Made by a program: the position numbers and the translations under genes. From assembly GCF_025399195.1 (NCBI RefSeq), contig NW_026252105.1:1-64000 (forward strand): a DNA stretch of 64,000 nt, given 5' to 3'. Shown here piece by piece: positions 23,309 to 35,580 of this stretch. Under the pieces are notes generated by a model that had not been told where the DNA came from, did no database searches, and saw only the letters and a program-made list of their open reading frames with translations. Position 1 is the first letter of the stretch. Every line of letters starts with the position of its first letter. This stretch comes from Umbelopsis ramanniana AG. Lineage: Eukaryota > Mucoromycota > Umbelopsidomycetes > Umbelopsidales > Umbelopsidaceae.

Positions 23309-26300
23309 TTATGGCAATTTACAGACCCACCCACATACAGAATGATCATCTCTTACAAGCTCCCATGCTCCCCAATAATGTGAATCTAGTTTAAGTGCTG
23401 CCACTCGAACAACGTTGGTACGACTGACGGTTTTGATGCGAATATAGCCTTCATCGTTATCATCATCATCGTCCGAGTCATCTGCCGCGACCTGAAGAAC
23501 ATCACAATCTTTCACAGGAGGTTCGTCTTTTAGTGAATCCTTGCGTTGAACGGGAGGAATGTATTTTGATCTTCTTCGTCTATTTTTGGCGTGCTGTTCG
23601 TACAACTTGATAGTCCTTAGGAAAGAGTCCAGGTCATTGACAGGTTTGCCTTGTATTTCGCTAATCCAAACGCCGGGCCGAAGTACCGTGGAAGCAGGAG
23701 AGCCATATAATGTACATGAAACATAGACTCCTGTAGGAATGTTTCTAACTTGCTCCAATACTGCTTTATAAGGCATTTGGATTAAAGCACCTTGCCAACC
23801 AATCACTCTTGTCGTCTCATAACCACTGAATGTTGAGGTGGGGATATCCAGTTCAAGCTCAGCACCGTCTCGGAAAACTACCATTTGAACGCGCTCCATG
23901 TTCTGTACCACACTGAGTTCGGCCATTCGAGTGACGATATTTCCATTAAGAGATAGGATAATGTCGCCGACCTTCAAAAGTTTGGCACTCTCACTTCGTT
24001 CGTCCAATGTGTTCAAAACATACAGCAAAGTATGTCGTGAGTTCTTGCTTTGTTCCACTTTCTTGACCCATGCATCGCTCAATCCTAATGTACGTGCAGC
24101 AGCAATACGCATGGTCCAGAATTCAACGTCTAATCCTCGTAACTCAGGCTTTTCTCCACGAATCAGAGGGTCAATCACGGGTCGAACAAGATTGATGGGT
24201 AGACCACACATGAAGGATATGTCTTTTCCTTTCTCGTTTTGAGAAGAATAGTTGACCCACAGGCCCTGGACGTTTCCTTCATCATCACATAAAAGTCCAC
24301 CTTGAGAATTGATAGAATCATCAATTTTGATGCCTTCAACGTTCATGGCACGCCATCGTGGAGGAGAACATTCCTTGGTCCCAATGTTGCTGACGGAGCT
24401 GACGGTAGCCTTCTTCATAACCACCGAGTGATCAGTACCGATACCGATTTGAAACAGTTCGTCACCTTGTACCACCGTCTTGTCACTGAACGTGAGAGGT
24501 CTGACAGGAGTTTCCCCAATAAGACTTGCATCATAAGTAATGACAACAAAGTTGTAGAACGGATGTAAAAAGACCAATTTGGCTGGAATAATAATACTGT
24601 TGGCAAAGGTTACAAAGATATCGCCAACACTGATGGGCACAGTGTCACGGTCACAGAGAATAAGCGGAGGATCTGTGGAAACAATGAATCCAGTACCATA
24701 GAACTGCGTTGTCTTCATACCATCGACAAGGTATGGCAGATAAAAGTCAATAGCAACAAAGGAAGGCATAAGTGACTCTGCCAACTTGAGCGAAGGGTCC
24801 AGGGAAGGGAAGCTGGCGGTTGATGGTGCATAGGGCAATGTAGGTGGAGGAGGGGGCATATTCACAAAGTCCCAAAGACCGGTTTCATCTGAGGGAAGTG
24901 ATCAATCAACATATGCAGAGTACGTTGGAGCAAACAACAATGCCTTACCATTTCTCGTAGCCACTCTGAATTGATGCCAATGTCTATCTACGTGCATAAC
25001 CATAACTTTTTCTTTGTAGGCTTTTTGTAATGAATAGTATCTAGAGAGGATGTTAAAACGATAGAGCCTTGGGGAAACCTGCCATTTTCTCGATGCTTAC
25101 CTTATTGGGACTCTGGCGCCATCTGGTAGAGTCTTCATAGCTTCAATGAATGCGTCAATATTGGGTGTGGGAACATTGTTCACACTAATAATGATGCTCT
25201 TGCGCCATGCACTTGCACTGGCCAGCATGTGTCCAGAGGTGGCGACATAAACACCACCCACAGGCTGTGAGTAGCTTTTGGCAAGTTGATAGGAAAGTTC
25301 GTTCACAATACCACCTCCAATTTCCACAAAACGATTTGGCGTAATGCGATGCAAGTCTTCCACAACAAGTTGAACATCTTGCATTTTCTTGTTTCTGCAC
25401 ACGGTCAGTGTTACAGCTTTACCAACGGAATCATCCAGTATGCTGAATAGATGTGTGAAATTGGCCACCATGTTCGCATCACAGCCTAAGATAATATCAC
25501 CAGGAACGAGTATGCCGTCAGCCGGACCCTTAGGAAGTAGCGATCGTACAACTAACATTCCATTTTCGTCAGGGAATCTTCTTCTTGCCTTCTCTTCAAT
25601 ATGAGCTTTCAACCCAAGTCTGCGGACTTCGTCATAAGGCAAATATTCAAATTCGGTTTGCAATGTGCCTCGAGGCACAATTTTACCATCACGAACATAT
25701 GTAAGGGCCCTCTTGACTCTGTCTAAAGGAAGATAGTAGCTAGAGGATGCCTTGCTGGCACCACCGGCATTGAGAGCAACCGCTTGACCTTCAATATTGA
25801 GAACGGGACTACCAGATGAACCACCGCTCGTCCCGGAAGCTGCTTGAAGATAGAAGGTATTGAAATCATTGTATTCTCCAACTCCGTATTCAGGTGCCCT
25901 GATATGAAATACCAATAAGTTGCATGCACAATGGCATCAGCTGCTAAACAATACTACTTACCGTCTATCCAAACGAGCCAAGGTTCCTGCTAAAATACTG
26001 AGCTTCTCGCCAGCATCATTTCTAGAAATAGACGATTAATTCTCATGATATGTATGAGGTGTGTCGACAGACGTAAAATATGACAATTTACCCCACGACC
26101 CTGATTTCCAGTCCGACCTTAGCTTTCTCGGGGCATAGATCAATTTGCTGCAGCTCCATGAACTTTACTTTGCTGGGATCGAATTTCAAAAAGCCAAAAT
26201 CATGAACAGGATCTCTGTATATTGGGATCAAGTCGACTTCTTCGTAGTTGGTCAACACTGCTTGAGCGACAATGGGTGCAGGAGAAACGACATGACGATT

Positions 26301-26777
26301 CGACAGGATGATGCCTCGTTTAGCATCGACAATGAATCCAGTAGCTGAATACACGCCTGGGAACGAGAATGAATAGGTAGGCGTATCAAACAGTTAGGTA
26401 ATGGTATTTTGCGAACCATTCATGCAGATGTCATAAAATTTAACATTACCTGATGTTTCGGTATCAAAACTCCTAACATGGCTTGCCTTGATGGATATGA
26501 TAGCTTTAATGGCGTTTTCAAGAATAGGTTCCCAGGATCTTGCAGAAGATGTCTGGCTTGTTCCAAAAAAGTTGGGGTTCTCATAACCCATAGGTAAGCG
26601 CGGAGCGTTCATAGTCCAAGCTAGGGAGCCGTACGCCAGCGACTTTGACCTGCCACGGCTACTCTGTCGGTGCTCGTGAGAAGCAGCTAGGGCTGAGTGC
26701 GGCAGTGAGCTACCGTCTTCTTCAGTGAGAGCGTCAGGTGAGGAGGTTTTCCGACGGGATAGTGGATGTTGACTCAT
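23309..26777 (-). CDS. NMA111: Pro-apoptotic HtrA-like serine protease Nma111
   Basis: Six exons (26777-26450, 26356-26092, 26021-25962, 25898-25101, 25040-24949, 24888-23309) give 1040 residues, close to yeast Nma111. After a Ser/Arg-rich N-terminus with basic patches (possible nuclear signal) comes the active protease: His in NRHVV, Asp in VHDFGF, Ser in GSSGSPV, so the catalytic triad is complete. PDZ domains follow, then a second protease-like domain whose active site is lost (LCDRDT instead of a His site, NSQGGLL instead of GNSGGP), and another PDZ. This tandem is typical of Nma111, a nuclear HtrA protease implicated in stress-induced death. The acidic DDSDDDDD stretch sits near the C-terminus. 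The last exon is a single 1580-base unit. Confidence 0.93.
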
Positions 26778-27673
26778 TTATTTCAAAGCTGTTGAATTTT
26801 GCAATGGCACAAAAGCTTCTTAAACCGAAAAAATATTGGGCTTATTTTCCCTTTGCATGAATGGGTCGATTTGACGCCTGAATCTCAACTCGACGTCACA
26901 GTGATGGCGTGACTCGCAAAGTAAACTCGCCGCAAGACAAAACCAAATTCTGGCTTCATATTTTTCGGGCCCAATCGAATTGATGGCGTGCTTTTCATCG
27001 CTTTGAAGCCGCTTTCCCTGCAAAGCAGTAGCATTCGAGCGGGCCACAGTCAATAGCTTAGGCGTTCATCACATTGGAACTCCGCGAGCTGTTCATTAAC
27101 CAAGCTAGCCTCACCAAACGCGATCAAAGATCATGCTATTGGAAAATATTGGATATGTCTGACAATGTGTTATGATGTATACAAGTTTTTATTTTGGCTA
27201 CAACGAATTTAAATTAACTTACTGTAGTACGTGCTTATGGCATTTGGCAATAGTCTGCTGAGCTTGCAACTGCCAGACCATCCAGTATACAGTAAGGATG
27301 ATGTGTGTGTCGCTAAGGTGCCTTCAATGACGTTCTTTTTCATTCCGAGAGTACTCGCTCAGTGCTTTACTTAAAAATCGGAACAGCAAATGCTATATAC
27401 CTCAGGCTCATTAATTATGCTTCTTTATACAAGCTCAAGAAGTATAATAAAATGATGTACGCGGCCGATTGTACATGTCATTATCAATCAGACCTTTGTC
27501 CGCATGGGTAATACGTGTCATTTCTACAATAGAAACGGCAGTAGCTCTTTACTGCAGCGGTGTGCCTTTGGAAAGACAAATGTGACTGGCAAATTCAACC
27601 AAACTGTTGAAATGAAAATCACATTTTCAAAATCACACTCGTATCTCAGCTCCAAAAGGGAACATAAATCATA
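26778..27673. other. Divergent promoter region (Nma111 / CHY-RING)
   Basis: About 900 bases between two divergent start codons. No gene supported; a 77-codon minus-strand frame at 26820-27053 has no recognisable feature. Presumably carries both promoters. Confidence 0.45.
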
Positions 27674-29262
27674 ATGCACAACGACGAAAACGAAACGAAC
27701 AGCAATTCAGACGAATTTTCTGACGAAGAGTATGTCGATGCAACGTATGAAACTATCTACGATAATATGCCATCAGGAGATAGCACCCACGATAGTTCAT
27801 GGACAGCACCGCCGCCTGAATCTCCCATAACGCAAACTGAGCTTCGGAAAAAGATTCAAGAAATCCGTGCCGATCGCAACATGGATGCTAAAGAAAAAGC
27901 AAAAGCAATACAAGTACGTGTATCAATTACGCTTTTTATCTGACCTACAACCTTGCATTAAGCTCATTGTCAACATTTATACTTGCAGCGTCTAATGACC
28001 ACTAAAGCATCGACACATAAACCCCATAGTGGATCTGACAACGACCATACGCAGCATGAAAATGATAGCGATGGAACCCCTGGCGGTGAAACATTAGAGC
28101 CCTCTTATCAAGTAAGTTGCTAGAATTAAATACCCTTCTGGGAAGCGTTCCTAACCATTAATACCCAACATAGGATTCTGAAGCAGGCATATACGGATGC
28201 AAGCACTACCAAAGAAAAGTCAAGCTCCAGGCGAATTGCTGCGGGAAATGGTATTCTTGCAGGTTCTGTCACGACGATGTTGAAGATCACAATCTGGTCA
28301 GGTAGGTCAACAATTTAGGCTCGAGTCGTAGTGGATGAATCATATGGTTAACGGATGACACATTTGGGACTGCAGACGTGAAACAAAAAATATGTTTTGT
28401 ATGCTTTGCTCTGAGATTCAACCTGCCGCACAAGTATGCCGAAATTGTCACGAAACCGTCGCCCGCTATTATTGCGACACCTGCAAACTTTGGGATGATC
28501 GCTCAGAGAAGTCTATCTACCACTGTGACCAATGTGGTATTTGTCGAGTAGGAAAAGGTCTCGGGCAAGATTATTTCCACTGCGAAAAATGTAACATTTG
28601 TATGGTGATTTCCTTGAAGGATAACCATCGGTGTATTGAGCGCAGTTTAGAGTGCGACTGCCCAATATGTGGAGAGTACATGTTTACCAGCACTAGCAAG
28701 ATTGTCTTTGAGGTATGATTGTCTTTTGGTTTTTAATTGCTTTAAACAAATGTATCTAAACTGTGGCCACTGGTGTTTTCAGAATTGTGGCCATTGCATT
28801 CATGAAAAATGTCATGAGGAACACGTCAAAACATCATACCAGTGTCCCACTTGTTTGAAGTCACTCTGGGACATGACCACTTACTTTACTCGGATCGATA
28901 ACTTTCTCAAAGTTCAGACAATGCCTCAAGAATACGAAAATTTCGTGTCCTATATTCTCTGCAATGACTGCGAAATGAAATCACAGACGAAGTATCACTT
29001 TCTATATCACAAATGCACGCATTGTAATGGATACAATACAACTGTCCTGAAGACCAAAGAATTGGGCCGACCGGATGATGCCACAACCGACTCTGTCTTA
29101 CCAGACGATTCACACGGCATGGACAGCTCTAATACGGACCAAGCATACATGATATCATCGCAGCCAGTAACGAGGGCAGGAAACCCTGTAGATGCTGTAC
29201 AGATGAATGGAACACAGTCTTCTCAAGGTCCTAGAGAACACGGTAGTCAAGATGCTTCGTAA
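27674..29262 (+). CDS. CHY-type and RING zinc-finger E3 ubiquitin ligase (RCHY1/Pirh2 family)
   Basis: Five exons (27674-27913, 27989-28111, 28174-28301, 28376-28712, 28783-29262) give 435 residues. An acidic N-terminal extension of about 120 residues precedes the CHY zinc finger (YGCKHYQRKVKLQANCCGKW, CRFCHDD), the CTCHY segment (CEIQ-like, YYCDTCKLWDD, YHCDQCGICRVGKG) and a RING (CPICGEYMF, then CGHCIHEKC and CPTC). A rubredoxin-like zinc ribbon (LCNDCEMKSQTKYHFLYHKC) follows, then a polar tail. This is the full Pirh2/RCHY1 layout; plant and animal members ubiquitinate regulatory proteins such as p53 or receptors. The substrate here is unknown. The gene is divergent from Nma111, with 900 bases between starts. 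Confidence 0.92.
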
Positions 29263-29379
29263 ATACACATGCATTTCCACCAACAAAGATGTTTTCCTCA
29301 TTCAAGTTTTGTCTATAGCTTCGTCTTGTTTTGCCGCAATATATCCACTTTTTTTTTGCGACTCATATTTAACTGAACA

Positions 29380-29392
29380 TTCCCCCCCCCCC
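29380..29392. repeat. Poly-C run
   Basis: A C homopolymer of about 12 bases in the convergent 3' region between the CHY-RING and lectin genes. It is a likely sequencing or slippage hot spot and has no coding meaning. Confidence 0.5.
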
Positions 29393-29442
29393 AATCTCTC
29401 ACTCTGTTTCTTTCATGTTATGGGAAGGAACTTGTTTTTAAT

Positions 29443-31554
29443 TTACATAAATTTCTTTTGGTTCTGTTGGACTCGGAACTTATAATATCCAAAAGCAGCT
29501 GCAAATGCCACAATTTGAGCAATGAAGAAGTAGGCAATGAAAGTCGTTACCGAGCTAGTCCCCTTTTTAGCGTTATCTTGTTTCGGAGACGACAGCAGTG
29601 TTGACAATTTGAGTGTGTTTTCAGCTTGAAGATTCTACAAAATGACGCAGGGTGTAAGGGTATTATTATGAATGAGTACAGTCTCACTATGTTGCCATAC
29701 CTCTAACGATCGGATACCGTTTTCCAATCTTCCTATTCCATTCAATATGTTCATGACTTGGCTCTCTTGATCGCGTAATCGCTTAATTAATTGTTCCAAA
29801 ACGACTTGCGTAGAAGATTCAAATGCCCTGCCATGGTCTGGGCTGCTACTGCATGCCAGGTTGAGTACCAATGCTTCATTAGGAACAAAATCAGGAGAAG
29901 AGAACTTACCCGCTGTCTGTTGCACCAGATGAAGGTGGCGTTCTAGGCTTTATTATGTCTTCGATGTTGCCACTTGCAATATCCTCTGTACCAGGTGCAC
30001 CAAGCGTTTGTAGTTGTAGTTGTACCATTTTCAGCTCCTCTACCAGCCTATGCTGTTGATCCAGTACAGCGCCCTTTCATGGTGGACAAATAAGTACATT
30101 GATATGCCTCGCTGTAGCAGTGTTGCTCGTCTCATTCTTACCATGCCAATCAGAGTCTGATCGCCAGCTTCCTTTTCCCCTGCCATTTCTCTCAGCACAT
30201 TGACTTTGTGAGATATTTCTTCAATTTTCTACAGGAAGGTCAGTCAATGAGTAAGTTTATATCAACGTGAGGCAAATGTGTGTTATCACTCAGCAAGGTG
30301 CGCGCTTTCATAGCTGTTGAAATTGGCCCAATAGGCTACTTACCTGCTTCTGTACATCATCCAAACCCTCGAACTTTTGGCCTTTCTTAACTTTTTCCGC
30401 TTCCATTGGTCGGTTAGGATGCTTTGAATAGGATTAGACTTTGCAAATAATCATTACAGATGTCCTGGAATATCATACCGATAGCTTTGCAGGCGGGTTT
30501 AGTTCCCAGGTTTCCAGCGTAATGACATCATGGTCGTCCGCAGGATTTTGGGACGCAGCCTAAAGATATTGCTAAGTATACTATCGAAATTGCCAGCATA
30601 TGTAAAAAACTGGTACTCACACTCAGGCCAAAAAAGTATCCTGTAGGCAGCTCGACATCCTGTTTCTTAAAGCAGTGGCGATAGCTCGATCCACGGTTTT
30701 CACGATCCATCATAACCTAAGATCCAATGATGAGGTGACACATACCTACATTCGACAATGCGATGAGTTTAAAAAACACTTACGGAGAGCGTTTTGTTTC
30801 GGTATGTAACTTTAACATACAGAGGTTCATATGTATTCCGGTAATTTTGAAAGCATGAGCCAAGCATATGCTGCGTTGGATCGACCCTAGAGGCAAACTG
30901 CTTGGTTCCGTCATTCACCAGAGCCATTGTCATCGGGGACTTGGTCTGCAATGAAAATTGCGTCAGTAGCCTGAATTAAAGAAGCTCACAATAGAAGAAA
31001 TCATCCTTACCTTTGGGTTATAAGAGTCGAACCAAATGCCAAGGCCATTCCATTTATCCTTGGATCCGAAAATGGGGCCATCTTGATTTGGCTCAGCTGC
31101 ATACCAAAAAGCCATACCTCTTCCACCTCCCACATGTTGGCCAGAGATTCTCAATTGCATATTGACCTCCCATTCTGGATGTGAGTTAGCAATAGTTGAC
31201 CATATCCGGCCCTTCGAGCCGGGAACCGAAGGCGCAAGGCGTATAAAGTCTTCAGCCTTGATGACATCTGTTCGAAAGAAGGTAAGTGGTTTAAACACAA
31301 GTTATAGCATTGCTTGACGACCATATATACACTTATATCATACCTCCAGATGTCTGCCAAAAGGGTACAGTATTGTTGTAGTAATAAGGCTTTTTGAACG
31401 AGAGCTTGTAGTCCAGCTTGAATGGTGCAGCTTGCGGGTTCTCAACTCTGGTAGTCTTTGAATCCTCGTCGGATCCTCCAAAGAATCCGTACGCAGTGGA
31501 TCCACTTATGCAGCTTCCAATACACGCTATACCGAATAGTATAGAAGCCTTCAT
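29443..31554 (-). CDS. ERGIC-53/Emp47-type L-type lectin cargo receptor
   Basis: Ten exons (31554-31344, 31267-31011, 30945-30784, 30716-30621, 30559-30479, 30421-30344, 30228-30142, 30073-29910, 29848-29701, 29634-29443) give 491 residues. A signal peptide (MKASILFGIACIGSCISG) is followed by the L-type lectin domain (FKLDYKLSFKKPYY, RIWSTI, GGGRGMAFWY, GLGIWFDSYNPK, LGSCFQNYRNT, GYFFGLSA). Next are coiled-coil segments (IEEISHKVNVLREMAGEKEA; LIKRLRDQESQVMNILNG), one transmembrane helix and the cytosolic tail ending QKKFM. The KK at -4/-3 is a dilysine COPI signal and the hydrophobic end resembles the ERGIC-53 FF exit signal. It should cycle between ER and Golgi carrying glycoproteins. The 3' end converges on the CHY-RING gene. 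Confidence 0.92.
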
Positions 31555-32807
31555 TGCAAGTTAGAATCAACGCGTGAAGTGAAAATAAGGAGAAGGAGGC
31601 AGGAGACGAAAGTGCTGCAGTCCCCGAAACGGCTGGTCCATTTGTGCGCTTGTGACTGTTGGAGACACCGCATTGGCTGGCGTGAAAGCAACGATGGCCA
31701 CAGCCAATAGAGCGCCACTCACCCCTTTGTTTTTCATCCTCTTTACTGCCTTGCTGACTCCACTGTTAAAACAACAGGAATAGACAACAATTTCAACTAT
31801 CATTTACATTGTATTTACACTTGCTCCATTTCTACATAAAAATGAAAGAACGGCCGAATCGAGCGTCAACCCCGTTGTTGTGCACTGAAAGTACCAATAT
31901 CAGAAGCAAAGTGGATACTTTTTTATCCCAGGTCATTACAGCTTCAGAATAAAGTGTGAATCTTTTTGCTTCACAAAGGTTATTAACTACCTAGTTGGAC
32001 ATGAAATTCTCTTCAAGAGACAATGATTCGAAATGATTTCAACATGCAAAGGGGTCCTCGTTGAGAAAAAGTCATATGTGTATAAAATATAATATTCATT
32101 GCCGTACGCTTCATTTCATTCCATAACCATAATGAAACAAAGACTTTTGATGATAACAAACAAATGAATGAGGACAATGTGTGTTTGATTCAGTTTTATA
32201 GCTCAAGAACATGTCCGCTTAAAAGCGACCCCATACTATGGCAATCTTTATTTACGAGAAACAATTGCTGACCATGGTGTTCAGGTAACAAACAACCAAG
32301 AACTAAACATGAGCAGTTCGACCATGGTTGAAAATGAGTTTGCGACATAAAAAGTTACATTTCACTACTTAATGGTGCGCTGGATACGAAATTGGAACAA
32401 AACATTGACGTTTGAATAAGAAGCCATAGTGGTCTACTTCGTAGTTCTGAACTTGCCTTCATTCCACATTTCTACAACTCTAAAAAGCGTAGGTTAACTT
32501 GAAGTAATGCTCCTTCCCATTTGAAAATTATATAGGGGCTATGTTTGCTTAGGAATTTTTTTTTTTTTAAATTATTATCCTAAAATTTGTCGTACATGGC
32601 ATGGAAAGCAAAACTGAAGCGTTGATTAAAAGAAGAAACGTAAATACAAGTACAGTTGCGAACAAGTTCTATGAAAGTACTGCGAGTGCAAAGAAGCAAG
32701 CGAGAATCAAAAACAAGAATAAAAAAGAACGACTTAGAACAAACAGCAATAAAAAAAAAAGAGAGGGTTCAGACATACAACTATGCTACTGAAATCTAAA
32801 CCTAAGA
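31555..32807. other. Spacer upstream of the lectin gene
   Basis: No supported gene in 1.25 kb. A minus-strand frame at 31567-31803 contains a signal-peptide-like stretch (VSGALLAVAIVAFTPANA) just upstream of the lectin ATG, but it has no conserved content and overlaps the probable lectin promoter. A TATAAAAT-like sequence lies near 32080-32090. Confidence 0.4.
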
Positions 32808-34379
32808 TCAATGACCAGCAGTCTTGCGTGCAAATTGAAGGACTTGCTCGTACACTAAAAAGTTCAAAGAATGGATGGGGAATGCTCTCATCAGAGTGAC
32901 AGACATACCACGATAGAACCCACGGTATCCTTGGCGAGCTTTGATATCGCTTACACATTCCCGTATGGTGTCATATGTTGGCTTTGGTGCCATGATATCT
33001 TTTTGCATGACTGATTTGATCAAGTCAATGGGAAATACAACTATCCAGCAAAGGATGCCACAAGTTCCTCCTGCCATAAAATGCGTCAAAGGTCCGGGTG
33101 GTGAACTGGGTGAGGAGAGGATACGTTTCGTACTTTCGTAGGTGCCAAAATATACCGCCGTTCCAATGGTATCGCGAACTGGAGCATCAAATAAAAACAA
33201 AATTGTTTAGCATTCATTCACCAGAAAGTGTTTTTAGAATAGAATACTTACATAAATGTAGTGAGTAGCCACTCCATAATCCTTTTACGCCTTTCAGTCG
33301 GACAATCTCGCGAGCAGACCTCCAACTAGAAGTGGACGGCCCATTTGCCGGTCGCGTGGTTTGTTTTGGGATATCTTCAACAATGGGGGTTACCTTCCCA
33401 TACACGCTATTAGCCAATTTTTCAGATGTGGTAGATGGAAGGGCAATATTGGGGAGTTTGGGTGGTCTCAGCGGTGATGAAGACGATCGGGTAGCTTGTG
33501 TCGTAATGGGAATACCAGCACCGACTTTATGAGCCAGATCTGTTCTCTGAATACCCACTTTTTGACCATTAGCACCATTGGAACCTCGTACAATGGTACC
33601 ACCGGTCGCCATACTGCTTGTCAATAACAAGTGCTGTAATTGCTGTTGGATTTTCACCAATTCTAAAGGGCAGCTAAATGTTGCAATAAAACTTCCACTG
33701 GTCGCTCCTCCAAGTGTCGATACAGCAGCTACAGATAAAAGCGAATCCCGATTGAAGAATTGATAGCGTTCTCTCAAAAAACTTTTCGTGCCTTCGTACA
33801 CAGAAAACGATACAGACTTGATGATACTGACAGTGATCAAAGGGGGTATAATACCTAATGTTATACCAAATGATCAATTAAGCAGGTACATGGTAAGTAA
33901 TGATGTAGAAATTGGTCACTCACCTCGGAAATAGCCTCTCATGCCTTCTTCATGGTATGTGCTCTTTATGCATTGTAGCATCGAATCATAATGATGGGTC
34001 TGCATTCTGGTTTTGATTGAGTCAAACGGAAATCCAGCCGCTACACCAACTACGGCGGCCGATGAAGCTGCCACCACCGTCCTGTTAACTGTAAACAAAG
34101 TGAATGCAAGGGTTAAGAACGGGGTAAAGACGGACAGGCATGAATGAATGGAAGATAGGTATACGTACCCCATAATAATTCTGTTGCAATATCCCGATAT
34201 GGGTGAATGTGTGGAATGGAGTTTGAGTTGGTTGACTGAGTGTCCTCGGTGGACGGTGGTTGAGATTTCGACTCTCCTAGAGGGGAGATGCTTTCACTGT
34301 CCTTGCTTGATCTAACATATAGGGTACATTGAGTTTCAAGTATGCGACTTTGAGGCAGATGGAGGATTTCTGGGGACAT
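32808..34379 (-). CDS. Mitochondrial carrier (SLC25) family protein with long loop insertion
   Basis: Four exons (34379-34169, 34088-33924, 33854-33252, 33178-32808) give 449 residues, longer than the usual 300. The three signature motifs are present: PFDSIKTRM, PLELVKIQ and PIDLIKSVM, one per repeat, in the inner mitochondrial membrane. RDTIGTAVYFGTYESTKR in repeat 3 resembles the carnitine/acylcarnitine and basic-amino-acid carrier branch, but the substrate cannot be called. Repeat 2 carries an insertion of about 100 Ser/Thr/Pro-rich residues after PLELVKIQQQLQ, with no carrier homology. The start is the ATG at 34379, because an upstream frame (34408-34602) cannot be spliced in frame. The N-terminal 70 residues are polar and may be a presequence or linker. 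Confidence 0.85.
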
Positions 34380-34986
34380 GCAATGCTTAAATCATTTAAA
34401 GAACATTTCAACTTACTCTGGCACGTCTTTGGACATGAAGGCTAACAGCAAGCTTTCCTTGTTGTAAGGAGAGTGAGTACTGAGTTCGTATTGGTGGGTG
34501 GCTGGCAGATTTGGCACACAGGCGTTTCCCTGGCTGCTTGCCAAAAAATACCCTCAAATGAAATGCCAGTCCCAATTTGATCCAATAGCCAAATGTGTCC
34601 ATTTCCCGAGAGGGTCACAGTGACTAAACTATGATCTATGATCGATGGGCTCCCCGACCGCTTGTTTGATAATCACAAAATGCATCTACCTTCTGAACGT
34701 TGTATCACGAGCGGAAGTTATCGGTTAAGGAACGGAGCGGGAAGTACTATGCAAATGCCATAAATTATCCTATTCGTTCAAACCTATGCTTTTATTTATA
34801 TGATTATTGTATTTAACAAAACTGGTGAAGGGAAATGGGAATCTAATGATACTACTATACAGTGTTGTGTCCCAACCACTTTTTAACAAGTCGTCTAACG
34901 CAAGTCTATTGTTGTTGTTATATTTTTGCCTCTTCTTTTTTTGTTTGTATCTTTTGCGTAACAGCAGCCTATAGCATGCATGCACT

Positions 34987-35580
34987 TCATGGTTGGTTGT
35001 CCTGCTGGTCATAATCTTTCTTCTGATTCGCTGCCAGACCTGCTGCCTTTCGTAAAATAGTAGCATCCTCTTCATCCGTGCTAACAGGGCTGTTGAAATT
35101 ATTTTCCTTAAGGAACCCTTTTTGTTCATGGAAACATTTCCAGAACCGTTGCTTTTGTTTTTCACACATCTTTGCCTTATCCCACCAACTTCCGTCCTTG
35201 AAGCACGTGAGAAGATCAGAGTGAAGGTCGGCGCAATTATCGAGGGCAGTGTCGTGAATGGCGCGTTTCTGATCAATGAAATCTCGAACGGCCCATACTA
35301 CCTTTGGCTCTTCTTGGGGCTTTGTTGGTGCTTCTTGGCCAGAAGCTGGCTCAGACGACGAGAATTTGGGATCATGGGTGGGAATATGTAATCCAGCATG
35401 ACTTTTAGGGGTTGAATTGCTGGTGTCAGCTGAGGACGAAGGTGGCAGTGGTGCTGCAGGAAGCGATGCAGCTTTTTTGGGATCAAATGAAGGTTGATTC
35501 TCTTTCAAAAAATCCTGCGTATCATTCTTGATATCCTTTACATATGCGTCAACGTAGTCTCTTGCGTTGTTTTTTGACAT
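34987..35580 (-). CDS. Twin CX9C protein
   Basis: Single-exon gene of 197 residues using the ATG at 35580 (MSKNNARDYVDAYVKD). An in-frame ATG 51 bases upstream (MLTRR) is possible but less likely. The first 100 residues are polar and Pro/Ser-rich. Residues around 120-155 form two helices with a CX9C motif each: C-ADLHSDLLT-C and C-EKQKQRFWK-C, the hallmark of coiled-coil-helix proteins oxidised by Mia40 in the mitochondrial intermembrane space. The spacer between them (FKDGSWWDKAKM) and the C-terminal KENNFNSP segment match no family I can name. It may be an assembly factor for respiratory complexes. Mitochondrial targeting by the disulfide relay is inference. Confidence 0.75.
   Translation of the reverse strand: MSKNNARDYVDAYVKDIKNDTQDFLKENQPSFDPKKAASLPAAPLPPSSSADTSNSTPKSHAGLHIPTHDPKFSSSEPASGQEAPTKPQEEPKVVWAVRDFIDQKRAIHDTALDNCADLHSDLLTCFKDGSWWDKAKMCEKQKQRFWKCFHEQKGFLKENNFNSPVSTDEEDATILRKAAGLAANQKKDYDQQDNQP

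Noticed and set aside
28783-28812. Loss of a RING ligand in the CHY-RING gene
   Set aside because: CGHCIH first looked like a disrupted site, but Cys, His, His and Cys ligands are all in place.
31567-31803. Minus-strand ORF with signal-peptide-like stretch
   Set aside because: No conserved content, overlaps the lectin promoter and ends close before its ATG.
34408-34602. Upstream first exon for the mitochondrial carrier
   Set aside because: Its donor phase does not fit any acceptor; the frame breaks, so the ATG at 34379 is used.
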